Source: Zavarzinia compransoris
Lineage (GTDB): Bacteria > Pseudomonadota > Alphaproteobacteria > Zavarziniales > Zavarziniaceae
NCBI RefSeq assembly: GCF_003173055.1
Contig: NZ_QGLF01000002.1
Location: 972,324 to 1,036,323, forward strand
Direction of reading: 5' to 3'
Length of the DNA stretch: 64,000 nucleotides
A program made the position numbers and the translations under genes. The first letter of the stretch is position 1; every line of letters starts with the position of its first letter. Shown one piece after another: positions 43,735-52,863 of this stretch. The notes beneath the pieces were generated by a model, which ran no database searches, was not told where the DNA came from, and saw only the letters and a list, made by a program, of their open reading frames with translations.

Positions 43735-44496
43735 ATGCTGAAGGGGGCGATGCGGAAAGGGGCGGGGGCGGCCGGGCGCTTCCTGCTCGATTTCCTGCTG
43801 CCGCCGGTCTGCCTCGGCTGCGACCAGGGGGTCGATGCGCCGGGCCTGCTCTGTGCCGCCTGCTGGCCCCAGGTCGCCTTCATCGGCGCGCCGCACTGCG
43901 CCTGCTGCGGCCTGCCCTTCGAACTGCCGGTGCCGGCGGAGACCCGCTGCGGCGCCTGCATCGCCCATCCGCCCGCCTTTGCCCGGGCGCGCTCGGCGGT
44001 GCGCTATGGCGGGCCGATTCGCGATCTTCTGCTGCGCTTCAAGCATGCCGACCGTCTCGACCTCGCGCCGGCGCTGGCGCGGCTGATGGCGCAGGCGGGG
44101 CGCGACTGCCTGGACGGCGCCGATTACCTGGTGCCGGTGCCGCTGCATTGGCGGCGCCGGCTGTTCCGCCGCTACAACCAGTCGGCCGAACTGGCCCGCT
44201 GCCTGGCCCGGGCCGGGGGGCCGCCGGTCCTGGCCGATGTTTTGGCGCGGCGGCGGGCGACGCCGGCCCAGGGGCGGCTCGGCCGGATCGGGCGGCTGCG
44301 CAATGTCGCCGGCGCCTTCGCGGTCAAGCCGGCCCGGCGCGGCCCGGTCGCGGGCGCGCATCTCGTGCTGGTCGACGACGTCATGACCACGGGGGCGACG
44401 GTCGATGCCTGCTGCCGGGCCTTGCTCGCCGCCGGGGCCGCGCGGGTCGATGTCCTGACGCTGGCGCGGGTCATTCATGACGGCGGCGGGGCTTGA
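43735..44496 (+). CDS. comF: ComF-family phosphoribosyltransferase
   Basis: 253 residues. An N-terminal zinc-ribbon-like region holds four CxxC pairs (CLGC, CAAC, CACC, CGAC) and is followed by a type I PRTase fold with VLVDDVMTTGATVDACC (PRPP-binding loop) and RYNQSAELARCLA. ComF is required for DNA uptake in naturally competent bacteria; in others its role in DNA metabolism is unclear. ATG 43735 follows GAGGGGG. It is divergent from the methyltransferase and precedes grxC. Confidence 0.9.
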   Translation: MLKGAMRKGAGAAGRFLLDFLLPPVCLGCDQGVDAPGLLCAACWPQVAFIGAPHCACCGLPFELPVPAETRCGACIAHPPAFARARSAVRYGGPIRDLLLRFKHADRLDLAPALARLMAQAGRDCLDGADYLVPVPLHWRRRLFRRYNQSAELARCLARAGGPPVLADVLARRRATPAQGRLGRIGRLRNVAGAFAVKPARRGPVAGAHLVLVDDVMTTGATVDACCRALLAAGAARVDVLTLARVIHDGGGA

Positions 44497-44550
44497 GGAT
44501 CTTTTTGCACTGCATCACGTTAGTGGGGTGAGTTTCCGGGAGACATTGCC

Positions 44551-44811
44551 GTGGCCGACGTCACCATCTACACCACCCAGATCTGCCCCTATTGCTACCG
44601 GGCGAAGCAACTCCTGAAAGCCAAGGGCGTCGACTATACCGAGATCGACGTGTCGATGGATGCCGCCCGCAAGCGGGAGATGGTGGAGAAGGCGGGCGGA
44701 CGCCGCACCGTGCCGCAGGTCTTCATCAACGGCACCCATGTGGGGGGCTGCGATGATCTTTATGCGCTTGATCACCAGGGGGGGCTGGATAGGCTCCTTG
44801 CCGCGTCCTGA
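44551..44811 (+). CDS. grxC: Glutaredoxin 3
   Basis: An 86-residue dithiol oxidoreductase using glutathione. The active site is CPYC in TTQICPYCYRAKQLL, the cis-Pro region is RTVPQVFINGTHVGG, and CDDLYALD is the glutathione-binding block. The start is GTG at 44551. The Nit amidase follows after 18 bases, which fits because that enzyme clears deaminated glutathione; the two form a glutathione-related pair. Confidence 0.95.
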   Translation: MADVTIYTTQICPYCYRAKQLLKAKGVDYTEIDVSMDAARKREMVEKAGGRRTVPQVFINGTHVGGCDDLYALDHQGGLDRLLAAS

Positions 44812-44829
44812 GCTTTCGGCGGGAGTCCG

Positions 44830-45654
44830 ATGATGTCCTTCCTGCGTGTCGCCTGCGTCCAGATCACCGCGGGGCGGGAGGTCGCGGCCAATGTCGCGAC
44901 CGCGAGCGGGTTGATCCGCCAGGCGGCGGCGACCGGCGCCCGCCTGATCGCGACACCGGAAATGACCTCGCTGATGGAGCGCGACAAGCGCGCCATGCGG
45001 CCCAAGATCCGCACCGAGCAGGACGATTCGGCGCTGGCCGCCTTCCGCGACCTCGCGGCGGAACTGGGCGTGCATCTGCTGATCGGTTCCCTGCCGATCG
45101 ATTTCGGCGGCGACCGCCTGGCCAACCGGGGCTTCCTGATCGACCCGCAGGGCGGCATCAAGGCGCGCTACGACAAGATCCACATGTTCGACGTCGACCT
45201 GCCCCAGGGCGAGAGCTTCCGCGAGAGCGCCTCCTATCAGCCCGGCGGCAGCGCGGTCCTGGCCGATGTCGAGGGGGCGCGGCTCGGCCTCTCCATCTGC
45301 TACGACCTGCGCTTCGCGCCGCTCTATCGCCGGCTGGCCCAGGCGGGGGCGGATATCCTGGCCGTGCCCGCCGCCTTCACCCGCATCACCGGCGAGGCGC
45401 ATTGGCATGTCCTGCTGCGCGCCCGGGCGATCGAGACCGGCTCCTTCGTCATCGCCCCCGGCCAGACCGGCGTCCATGAGGACGGCCGCCAGACCTTCGG
45501 CCATTCCCTGATCATCGATCCCTGGGGCACCGTGCTCGCCGATGCCGGGACCGAGGTCGGGATCGTCACCGCCGACCTCGACCTCGCTGCGGTCCAGGGC
45601 GCCCGGGGCAAGATCCCGGCGCTTCAGCACGACCGCGCCTTCCAGGGGCCGTGA
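44830..45654 (+). CDS. Nitrilase-family amidase, deaminated glutathione amidase-like
   Basis: A 274-residue C-N hydrolase with the Glu-Lys-Cys triad: Glu in ATPEMTS, Lys in YDKIHMFDVDLP, Cys in LSICYDLRFAPLYR. Close relatives (Nit1/YbeM-type) hydrolyse deaminated glutathione, repairing a side-product of transaminases. The glutaredoxin gene directly upstream supports this. An LprI/DUF3298-type protein follows one base after its stop. Confidence 0.9.
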   Translation: MMSFLRVACVQITAGREVAANVATASGLIRQAAATGARLIATPEMTSLMERDKRAMRPKIRTEQDDSALAAFRDLAAELGVHLLIGSLPIDFGGDRLANRGFLIDPQGGIKARYDKIHMFDVDLPQGESFRESASYQPGGSAVLADVEGARLGLSICYDLRFAPLYRRLAQAGADILAVPAAFTRITGEAHWHVLLRARAIETGSFVIAPGQTGVHEDGRQTFGHSLIIDPWGTVLADAGTEVGIVTADLDLAAVQGARGKIPALQHDRAFQGP

Positions 45655-45655
45655 C

Positions 45656-46636
45656 ATGCGCCGCCTGCTGCTGACGGCGGCCCTTGTCCTTGCCGCCGCG
45701 CCGGCCTCGGCCTTCGATTGCGCCAAGGCGACGACGGCGGTCGAACGGGCCATCTGCGCCGATCCGGCGCTGAAGGCCGCCGATGACGCCATGTCCGCCG
45801 CCTATGCCGAAGCCCGCGCCCGCCTGGATGCGGCGGGGCAGAAGGCGCTGCGGTCGATGCAACTCGACTGGATCAGGCTGCGCGACGGCCGGTGCAGCGG
45901 CTGGGACGGCGCGACCGCGCCGGACGCCGCCTGCTTGGGCCGGGAAATCGCCGACCGCACCGCCCTGCTGACCGCCGCTCCCTTGCGCGCCGGGCCGGGG
46001 GCGCCGCGCTTCACCCCGGTCTTCCAGCGCCGGACCGACGCCAAGGCCGAGATCGACGTGGCGCTCGCCTATCCCCAGGTGGCCGATCCCTCGACCGCGG
46101 CGCTCCGCGCCCTGAACGCGCGCCTTGCCGAGCCGGCGGTCGGCGGTTCGCCTGAAATCGACGAAGCGGCCCTGGAAGGCCCCTATACCCGGAGCCTGGC
46201 CTATCGGATCGGCTATGCCTCGGGCCGTCTCGTCTCGGTCCGCTTCGAGGGCTACGAATATACCGGCGGCGCCCACGGCATGAGCTTTACCAGCGGGGTC
46301 AATTTCCTGTTGCAGGCCGGGCGCATGATGGCGACCGGGGACCTGATCGATCCCGCGCGCCTGCCGGCCCTGACCGCCTATTGCCGGGCCCGGCTGACCG
46401 CGGAGAAGCGTGCGCGCGAGGTGCCGGAAGAATTGATCGCCGATTCCCTGAACGACGAGGCGGTCAATACCGGCCTCACCGCGGTCGACGCCTGGAGCTT
46501 CGACGACCAGGGCGCGGCCGTGCACTACGATCCCTATGTCCTCGGCGCCTACGCCGAAGGCGGTTATGACTGCGCCATTCCCTGGGCGGACCTGCGGCCC
46601 TTGCTGAAGCCGGATGCGCCCTTGCCGTTCGACTGA
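45656..46636 (+). CDS. Secreted protein with LprI-like and DUF3298/RsiV-like domains
   Basis: A 326-residue exported protein. A signal peptide (LLLTAALVLAAAPASA) precedes an LprI-like (DUF1311) lysozyme-inhibitor domain: FDCAKATTAVERAICADPALKAADDAM and LRDGRCSGW with four Cys in disulfide-compatible spacing. The C-terminal half resembles DUF3298/RsiV (YEYTGGAHGMSFTSGVNFLLQAGRMMATGDLI), which in Bacillus RsiV binds lysozyme. The two parts occur together in other proteobacteria, and an inhibitor or sensor of muramidases is plausible; the evidence is domain resemblance only. Confidence 0.78.
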   Translation: MRRLLLTAALVLAAAPASAFDCAKATTAVERAICADPALKAADDAMSAAYAEARARLDAAGQKALRSMQLDWIRLRDGRCSGWDGATAPDAACLGREIADRTALLTAAPLRAGPGAPRFTPVFQRRTDAKAEIDVALAYPQVADPSTAALRALNARLAEPAVGGSPEIDEAALEGPYTRSLAYRIGYASGRLVSVRFEGYEYTGGAHGMSFTSGVNFLLQAGRMMATGDLIDPARLPALTAYCRARLTAEKRAREVPEELIADSLNDEAVNTGLTAVDAWSFDDQGAAVHYDPYVLGAYAEGGYDCAIPWADLRPLLKPDAPLPFD

Positions 46637-46678
46637 TCCCCCTTGTCAAAGTGCCGCGCAACCGTCACATCAGAGATC

Positions 46679-47101
46679 ATGATCGTCTATGACCTCGGCT
46701 GTCCGGCCGGCCACACTTTCGAGGCGTGGTTCAAGGACAGCGCCACCTTCGAGAAACAGGCCCGCCAGGGCAAGGTCGCCTGCCCCGCATGCGGCGCGAC
46801 CAAGGTCACGCGCGGGCCCCAGGCGACCAATATCGCCACCGGCGTCAGCCGCGGCAAGACGGTGAAGGCGGCGGAACAGCAGGCGGAAATGCGCGCGGCG
46901 CTGCGCGAACTGCGGAAGGCGGTCGAGACCAATTGCGAAAACGTCGGCAATAATTTTGCCGAGGAAGCCCGCAAGATCCATTACGGCGAGGCCGAAGCCC
47001 GCGGCATCTACGGCGAGACCACGCCGGATGAGGCCAAGGCGCTGGACGAGGAAGGCATTCCCGTCGCCCGCCTGCCCTGGGTCGAGCGCGAGGACGCCTG
47101 A
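46679..47101 (+). CDS. DUF1178 family protein
   Basis: A 140-residue protein of the alphaproteobacterial DUF1178 family. The N-terminal MIVYDLGCPAGHTFEAWF with CPAG and VACPACG gives a zinc-ribbon-like pattern, followed by a helical, charged part and a conserved end (YGETTPDEAKALDEEGIPVARLPW). The function is unknown. ATG 46679 starts at the family's usual N-terminus; an earlier in-frame start would add unrelated residues. A palindromic repeat follows 14 bases after the stop. Confidence 0.85.
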   Translation: MIVYDLGCPAGHTFEAWFKDSATFEKQARQGKVACPACGATKVTRGPQATNIATGVSRGKTVKAAEQQAEMRAALRELRKAVETNCENVGNNFAEEARKIHYGEAEARGIYGETTPDEAKALDEEGIPVARLPWVEREDA

Positions 47102-47115
47102 GGCCTGCCGTTTTC

Positions 47116-47206
47116 CCCCTCACCCCGGCCCTCTCCCCGGAGGGGCGAGGGAGTTGATGCCGCCTCTCCCTCGCCCCGCTTGCGGGGAGAGGGCCGGGGT
47201 GAGGGG
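47116..47206. repeat. Long palindromic repeat, copy B (between DUF1178 and ubiG)
   Basis: The same perfect 23-base arms as at 30858-30946 (47116-47138 and 47184-47206), with a similar nested inner palindrome. It lies between convergent genes and ends two bases before the ubiG stop codon, a normal site for such elements. It may serve as a bidirectional terminator. Confidence 0.93.
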
Positions 47207-47208
47207 CC

Positions 47209-47961
47209 TTACGCCGGCCTGACCGCGAAGGCCATGTAGTTGACGTCCACGTCTTTGCCGATGCGCCATTCATCGGCCAGCGGGTTGTAGGAGACGCCGG
47301 CATAGTCCCGGATGTCGAGGCCGGTCGGGCGCAGTGCCGCGGCCAGTTCGCTGGGGCGGACGAATTTCTGGAATTTATGGGTGCCGCGCGGCAGCCAGCC
47401 GAGCACATATTCGGCGCCGACGATGGCGAGGGCGAAGGCTTTCATGGTGCGGTTCAGGGTGGCGGTGACCATCACCCCGCCCGGCTTCACCATGGCGGCG
47501 CAGGCGGCCATGAACAGGTTGAGGTCGGCGACATGCTCGACCACTTCCATGTTGAGGACGATGTCGAATCGCTCCCCCGCCCGGGCCAGGTCTTCGGCCG
47601 AGGTGTTGCGGTAATCGATGGCGAGGCCGCTTTGCTCGGCGTGCAGCGCCGCCACCTTCACGTTCTTTTCCGCCGCATCGGCGCCGACCACGCTGGCGCC
47701 GAGGCGGGCCATCGGCTCGGACAGGAGGCCGCCGCCGCAGCCGATGTCGAGCAGGCGCAGGCCCTTGAACGGCGTCACGGCCGACTCGGGGGCGCCGAAA
47801 TGGGCGCCCAGGCGGCTGCGGAGATAGGAAAGGCGCACCGGGTTGAAGCGGTGCAGAGGGCGGAACTTGCCGTTCGGGTCCCACCATTCGTCGGCGATGG
47901 CGGCGAACTGGGCCACTTCCGCCGGATCGATGGTGGTGCGCTGGGCATTTTCGCCGGTCAT
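47209..47961 (-). CDS. ubiG: Bifunctional ubiquinone O-methyltransferase
   Basis: A 250-residue SAM methyltransferase doing both O-methylation steps of ubiquinone synthesis. Signature blocks: [96 protein letters not shown] and the C-terminal [13 protein letters not shown]. It is divergent from lysC, a conserved pairing in Rhodospirillales. Confidence 0.96.
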   Translation of the reverse strand: MTGENAQRTTIDPAEVAQFAAIADEWWDPNGKFRPLHRFNPVRLSYLRSRLGAHFGAPESAVTPFKGLRLLDIGCGGGLLSEPMARLGASVVGADAAEKNVKVAALHAEQSGLAIDYRNTSAEDLARAGERFDIVLNMEVVEHVADLNLFMAACAAMVKPGGVMVTATLNRTMKAFALAIVGAEYVLGWLPRGTHKFQKFVRPSELAAALRPTGLDIRDYAGVSYNPLADEWRIGKDVDVNYMAFAVRPA

Positions 47962-48108
47962 GGCCGTCCTCTCGTCCGGCGGCCGAGCGCCGCCTTGCCA
48001 GTAATGAACTCGGGGGATATGTATACGCGCCTTTTACCGCCGGCCAGACCTGACTGAAACGCCTCGTCCGGCCGGTCACTGCATGGAATGATCTGGAGTA
48101 CCACGCGC

Positions 48109-49332
48109 ATGGCCCGCCTGGTCCTGAAATTCGGCGGCACGTCCGTCGGCACTATCGAGCGCATCAAGAATGTCGCGCGCCGGGTGAAAGCCGTGGTCGA
48201 GGCCGGCAACGAGGTCGCGGTCGTCGTCTCGGCCATGTCGGGCGAGACCAACAGGCTGGTCGGCTATTGCCGCGAGATCGCCCCCCTGCACGACCAGCGC
48301 GAATATGACGCGGTGGTGGCCTCGGGCGAACAGGTGACCGCCGGCCTCCTGGCCATCGCGCTTCAGGAACTGGGCGTGCCCGCGCGCTCCTGGGCCGGCT
48401 GGCAGGTGCCGATCGAGACCGACGGCGCCCATGGCGCGGCGCGCATTCTGCGCATCGACACCGCCGAGATCGAACGCGGCATGAAGGACGGCAAGGTGGC
48501 GGTGGTCGCCGGTTTCCAGGGCGTCGGCCCGGAGAGCCGGATCGCGACCCTTGGCCGCGGCGGTTCCGATACTTCGGCGGTAGCACTCGCCGCCGCCATG
48601 AAGGCGGATCGCTGCGACATCTATACCGATGTGGACGGCGTCTACACGACCGACCCGCGCATTGTTGAACGGGCCCGCAAGCTCGATAGGATCACTTACG
48701 AGGAAATGCTGGAAATGGCGTCGGTCGGCGCCAAGGTCCTGCAGATCCGTTCGGTCGAGATGGCGATGAAGCATCGCGTCCGGGTCCAGGTCCTGTCCAG
48801 CTTCGAGGACAAGCCCGGCACCCTGGTGGTTGACGAGGACGAAATCGTGGAACAGGAACTCATCTCCGGCATCGCCTACAGCCGCGACGAGGCGAAGGTC
48901 ACCGTGCTCAAGGTCGCCGACCGGCCGGGCGTCGCCGCCGCGGTCTTCGGGCCGCTGGCCGATGCCAACGTCAACGTCGACATGATCGTGCAGAATGTCT
49001 CGGACGACGGCCGCTTCACCGACGTCACCTTCACCGTGGGCAAGGCCGACCTCGGCCTCGCCCTCAAGGTGCTCGAGGACAACAAGGCCGCGATCGGCTA
49101 TCGCGACCTGCATACCGACGGCAATGTGGCCAAGATCTCGGTCATCGGCGTCGGCATGCGCAGCCATGCCGGCATCGCGCGCCAGATGTTCACCACGCTG
49201 GCCGAGAAGGGCATCAACATCCAGGTGATCTCCACCTCGGAGATCAAGATCAGCGTGCTGGTCGCGGCGGAATATACCGAGCTTGCCGTGCGGGCCCTGC
49301 ACACCGCCTATGGGCTGGATGCCGCCGCCTGA
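48109..49332 (+). CDS. lysC: Aspartate kinase
   Basis: A 407-residue enzyme, first step of the aspartate family (Lys, Thr, Met). The catalytic domain has KFGGTSVGTIERI, VVVSAMSGETN, ASGEQVTAGLL, GRGGSDTSAVALAAAM and YTDVDGVYTTDPR. Two C-terminal ACT domains (about 265-400, e.g. VKVADRPGVAAAVFGPLADANVNVDMIVQN) confer feedback regulation. ATG 48109 begins MARLVLKFGG; an in-frame ATG 21 bases earlier is less likely. No lysine riboswitch is seen upstream. It heads a series of plus-strand genes to 52662. Confidence 0.96.
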   Translation: MARLVLKFGGTSVGTIERIKNVARRVKAVVEAGNEVAVVVSAMSGETNRLVGYCREIAPLHDQREYDAVVASGEQVTAGLLAIALQELGVPARSWAGWQVPIETDGAHGAARILRIDTAEIERGMKDGKVAVVAGFQGVGPESRIATLGRGGSDTSAVALAAAMKADRCDIYTDVDGVYTTDPRIVERARKLDRITYEEMLEMASVGAKVLQIRSVEMAMKHRVRVQVLSSFEDKPGTLVVDEDEIVEQELISGIAYSRDEAKVTVLKVADRPGVAAAVFGPLADANVNVDMIVQNVSDDGRFTDVTFTVGKADLGLALKVLEDNKAAIGYRDLHTDGNVAKISVIGVGMRSHAGIARQMFTTLAEKGINIQVISTSEIKISVLVAAEYTELAVRALHTAYGLDAAA

Positions 49333-49357
49333 GCGGCATTGACATAAGGATAGGGCG

Positions 49358-50398
49358 ATGACCAAGGGGCGCGACATGCTGGACCGTCTGTGGCAGCGAG
49401 GCCGGGATTTTCTCGGCACCGAGACCGCGATCATGGGCGGGGCCATGTCCTGGGTGTCGGAACGGCACCTGGTGGCGGCGATCTCCAATGCCGGGGGCTT
49501 CGGCGTCCTGGCCTGCGGTGCCATGACCCCGGCGCTGCTGGAAGCCGAGATCGCGGGCACCCAGGCCCTGACGCGGAAACCCTTCGGCGTCAACCTGATC
49601 ACCATGCATCCCCAGCTCGACGAGTTGATCGACGTCTGCATCGCGGCCAAGGTCGGCCATGTCGTGCTGGCGGGCGGCCTGCCGCCCAAGGGCGCGATCG
49701 ACAAGGTGAAGGCGGCGGGGGCCAAGGTGGTCTGCTTCGCCCCGGCTCTGGCCTTGGCGAAGAAATTCGTCAAGTCCGGCGTCGATGCCCTGGTGATCGA
49801 GGGGATGGAGGCGGGCGGCCATATCGGCCCGGTCTCGACCGCGGTGCTCGCCCAGGAAATCCTGCCGGAAATCCGCAGCGTGCCGGTCTTCGTCGCCGGC
49901 GGCATCGGCCGGGGCGAGGCGATCGCCATGTATCTCGAACTCGGCGCCTCGGGCGTGCAGCTCGGCACCCGCTTCGTCTGCGCGACCGAATCGATTGCGC
50001 ACGCCAATTTCAAGAAAGCCTTCATCCGCGGCGCGGCGCGGGATGCCATTCCCTCGGTCCAGCTCGACCCGCGCTTTCCCGTCATTCCGGTTCGCGCCTT
50101 GCAGAATCACGGCACGCGACGCTTCATGGAAGTCCAGGCGGAGGTGGTCGCCCGCTTCAACCGCGGCGAAATCGAGAAGGACGCGGCCATGCTGGAGATC
50201 GAGCATTTCTGGGCCGGCGCGCTGCGCCGCGCCGTGATCGACGGGGATGTCGAGAATGGCTCGCTGATGGCGGGCCAGTCGGTCGGCATGGTCACCCGCG
50301 AGCAGCCGACCGCCGAGATCATCGCGGAACTGATCGAACAGGCGGCCACCGCGCTGGCCGCCCGCTACACGGCCGAACCCGTGCCCTTGAGGGCATGA
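49358..50398 (+). CDS. Nitronate monooxygenase-family FMN enzyme
   Basis: A 346-residue TIM-barrel flavoprotein of the 2-nitropropane dioxygenase/FabK superfamily. Signatures: MGGAMSWVSERHLVAAISNAGGFGVLACGAMTP, KPFGVNLITMHP, VIEGMEAGGHIGPVST (FMN phosphate) and VFVAGGIGRGEAIAMYLELGASGVQLGTRF. The true substrate could be nitronate or an enoyl thioester. Its stop overlaps the next gene's start (ATGA), so it is part of the lysC-ptsP group. Confidence 0.85.
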   Translation: MTKGRDMLDRLWQRGRDFLGTETAIMGGAMSWVSERHLVAAISNAGGFGVLACGAMTPALLEAEIAGTQALTRKPFGVNLITMHPQLDELIDVCIAAKVGHVVLAGGLPPKGAIDKVKAAGAKVVCFAPALALAKKFVKSGVDALVIEGMEAGGHIGPVSTAVLAQEILPEIRSVPVFVAGGIGRGEAIAMYLELGASGVQLGTRFVCATESIAHANFKKAFIRGAARDAIPSVQLDPRFPVIPVRALQNHGTRRFMEVQAEVVARFNRGEIEKDAAMLEIEHFWAGALRRAVIDGDVENGSLMAGQSVGMVTREQPTAEIIAELIEQAATALAARYTAEPVPLRA

Positions 50399-52662
50399 TG
50401 ATGCCGGGCGTCGTCGGCGGCCCCCGTGTCCTCCTTCGGCGCCTGCGTGAAGTCATGGCGGGGCCGGGGACGGCCCAGGAGCGCCTGGACCGGATCGTGC
50501 GCAACATCGCGGCCAATATGGTCGCCGACGTGTGCTCGATCTACCTGCTGCGCGCCGGGCGCCGCCTCGAACTCTTCGCCACCGAGGGGCTGAACCCCGA
50601 TTCGGTGCACAAGGCGACCTTGAAGGTGGGCGAGGGGCTGGTCGGCACCATCGCCGACACGGCGACCCCCCTCAGCCTGCCGGACGCCCAGGCCCATCCG
50701 AAATTCGCCTATCTGCCCGAGACCGGCGAAGAGATCTTCCATTCCCTGATGGGCGTGCCCATCATCCGGGCCGGCCGCGTCGTCGGCGTGCTCGTCGTGC
50801 AGAACCGCACCATGCGGGAGTACGACGAGGACGAGATCGATGCGATGCAGACCATCGCCATGGTGCTGGCCGAACTGATCGGCCAGGGCGATCTGGTCGA
50901 TCCGGCCGAATTGTCGGAAACCGAGGCCCGGCGCCGCGAACCCTATACCTACGACGGGGTCGGCCTGGCCGAAGGGCTGGCGCTCGGCGTCGCCGTGCTG
51001 CACGAGCCGCGCGTCGCCGTCGACCGCCTGATCGCCGAAGACCCGCAGGTGGAGCTGAACCGCCTGGCCGTCGCCATGTCGTCGTTGCGCAAGCGTATCG
51101 ACGCCATGCTCGACGACCAGGACGTGCTGGCCGGCGAGCAGCGCGACATCATCGAAGCCTATCGCATGTTCGCCCACGACCGGGGCTGGCGCGAAAAGAT
51201 CGAGGAAGCGATCAAGAGCGGCCTGACCGCCGAGGCCGCGGTCGAGCGCGTGCAGATGGAAACCCGGGCGCGCATGGGCTCGATCACCGATCCCTACCTG
51301 CGCGAACGCCTGTCCGACCTCGAAGACCTGGCCAACCGCCTGCTGCGCCACCTGGCCGGCAAGACCGAGACGGCGGCGGGCGACGAATTGCCGGACGAGG
51401 CGATCCTGGTCGCCCGCACCATGGGGCCGGCCGAACTTCTCGACTACGACCGCACGCGCCTGAAGGCGGTGGTCCTTGAGGAAGGCTCGCCCACCAGCCA
51501 TGTCGCCATCGTCGCGCGCGGCCTGGGCATTCCCCTGGTCGGCGGCTGCGAGCGCGTGCTCGAACGGGTGGAGCCGGGCGACATGGTGGTCGCCGACGGC
51601 GATACCGGGCAGGTGATCTTCCGCCCGACGCCGGAGGTCGCCGCCGCCTTCACCGAGAACCTGCGCATCCGCACCGAGCGGCGCGCGGAATATGCCCAGT
51701 ACCGCAATATGCCCGCCGTCTCGAAGGACGGCGTCGCGGTCAAGCTCTACATGAATGCCGGCCTGACCGTCGACCTGCCCCATCTCGACGAGACCGGCGC
51801 GGACGGCATCGGCCTGTTCCGCACCGAATTGCAGTTCATGGTCTCCGCGACCATGCCGCGGCTCGCCACCCAGATCGAGCTTTACGCCAATGCCCTGGCG
51901 GCGGCGGGCGAGCGGCCGCTGATCTTCCGCACCCTCGATGTCGGCGGCGACAAGGTGCTGCCCTATATGGGCGCCCAGCGCGAAGAGAATCCGGCCCTCG
52001 GCTGGCGGGCGATCCGCCTCGTGCTCGATAGGCCGGCGCTGCTGCGCTACCAGCTGCGGGCGCTGCTGATCGCCGGGGCGGGCAAGGTGCTGTCGATCAT
52101 GTTCCCCATGGTCGCCGACGTCGCCGAATTCCGCCAGGCGCGCCAGATCCTCGAAGTGGAGCGCCGCCGGCTGGAGCGCCTGGGCCGGCCGCTGCCCCAG
52201 GCGATCCGGGTCGGCACCATGCTGGAAGTGCCGGCGCTGGCCTATCAGCTGCCGGCGCTGCTGCCGCTGGTCGATTTCATCTCGATCGGCTCCAACGACC
52301 TGCTGCAATTCTTCTTCGCCGCCGACCGTGGCAATCCCAAGGTCGCCGGGCGCTACGACCTGCTGGCGCCCGCCGCCCTCAAGCTGCTGCGCGATATCTG
52401 CGCCGCCTGCACCGCGGCCGGCGTGCCGGTCTCGCTGTGCGGCGAAATGGCCGGGCGGCCGCTCGAGGCGATGACCCTGATCGGCCTCGGCTTCCGCTCG
52501 ATCTCGATGAACGCGGTTTCGATCGGGCCGGTGAAGGCGATGCTGCGCGGTCTCGATGTCGGCGAGTTCCGGGCCTATATCGACCGCCTGATCGACGGGC
52601 CGGATCGCACCCTGCGCGGCAAGATCGAAAGTTTCGCCCGCGATCACGGGGTTCCCATATGA
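50395..52662 (+). CDS. ptsP: Phosphoenolpyruvate-protein phosphotransferase of the nitrogen PTS (EI-Ntr)
   Basis: A 755-residue protein. The N-terminal GAF domain (about 20-160: NIAANMVADVCSIYLLR, GLVGTIADTATPLSL) senses signals such as glutamine or PII-type inputs, followed by EI domains: the His-containing VLEEGSPTSHVAIVARGLGIPLV, GLFRTELQFM, FRTLDVGGDKVLPY, DFISIGSNDLLQFFFAADR and VSLCGEMAGRP. It takes phosphate from PEP and passes it to NPr. The start is one of ATG 50395/50398/50401 and overlaps the preceding stop. No npr or ptsN gene is here. Confidence 0.95.
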   Translation: MMMPGVVGGPRVLLRRLREVMAGPGTAQERLDRIVRNIAANMVADVCSIYLLRAGRRLELFATEGLNPDSVHKATLKVGEGLVGTIADTATPLSLPDAQAHPKFAYLPETGEEIFHSLMGVPIIRAGRVVGVLVVQNRTMREYDEDEIDAMQTIAMVLAELIGQGDLVDPAELSETEARRREPYTYDGVGLAEGLALGVAVLHEPRVAVDRLIAEDPQVELNRLAVAMSSLRKRIDAMLDDQDVLAGEQRDIIEAYRMFAHDRGWREKIEEAIKSGLTAEAAVERVQMETRARMGSITDPYLRERLSDLEDLANRLLRHLAGKTETAAGDELPDEAILVARTMGPAELLDYDRTRLKAVVLEEGSPTSHVAIVARGLGIPLVGGCERVLERVEPGDMVVADGDTGQVIFRPTPEVAAAFTENLRIRTERRAEYAQYRNMPAVSKDGVAVKLYMNAGLTVDLPHLDETGADGIGLFRTELQFMVSATMPRLATQIELYANALAAAGERPLIFRTLDVGGDKVLPYMGAQREENPALGWRAIRLVLDRPALLRYQLRALLIAGAGKVLSIMFPMVADVAEFRQARQILEVERRRLERLGRPLPQAIRVGTMLEVPALAYQLPALLPLVDFISIGSNDLLQFFFAADRGNPKVAGRYDLLAPAALKLLRDICAACTAAGVPVSLCGEMAGRPLEAMTLIGLGFRSISMNAVSIGPVKAMLRGLDVGEFRAYIDRLIDGPDRTLRGKIESFARDHGVPI

Positions 52663-52863
52663 TGGTTCGGCGCAATCGATCCGGCGCGGGCAACTTGGCC
52701 CGAAGTGGTCAACATTGCGTTAACCGAGTTGCGTTCAGGCCTTGTCCTTCATATGTTTGCGTCAGCTTTCTTCGAAATGCTGATGCCTCCCATTTCGTGG
52801 TTCCGATCAGTCTGCCGGTCGACTTGAGTATCTGAGTACCGCCGGGGCGTTGCGAGAGTTTCG

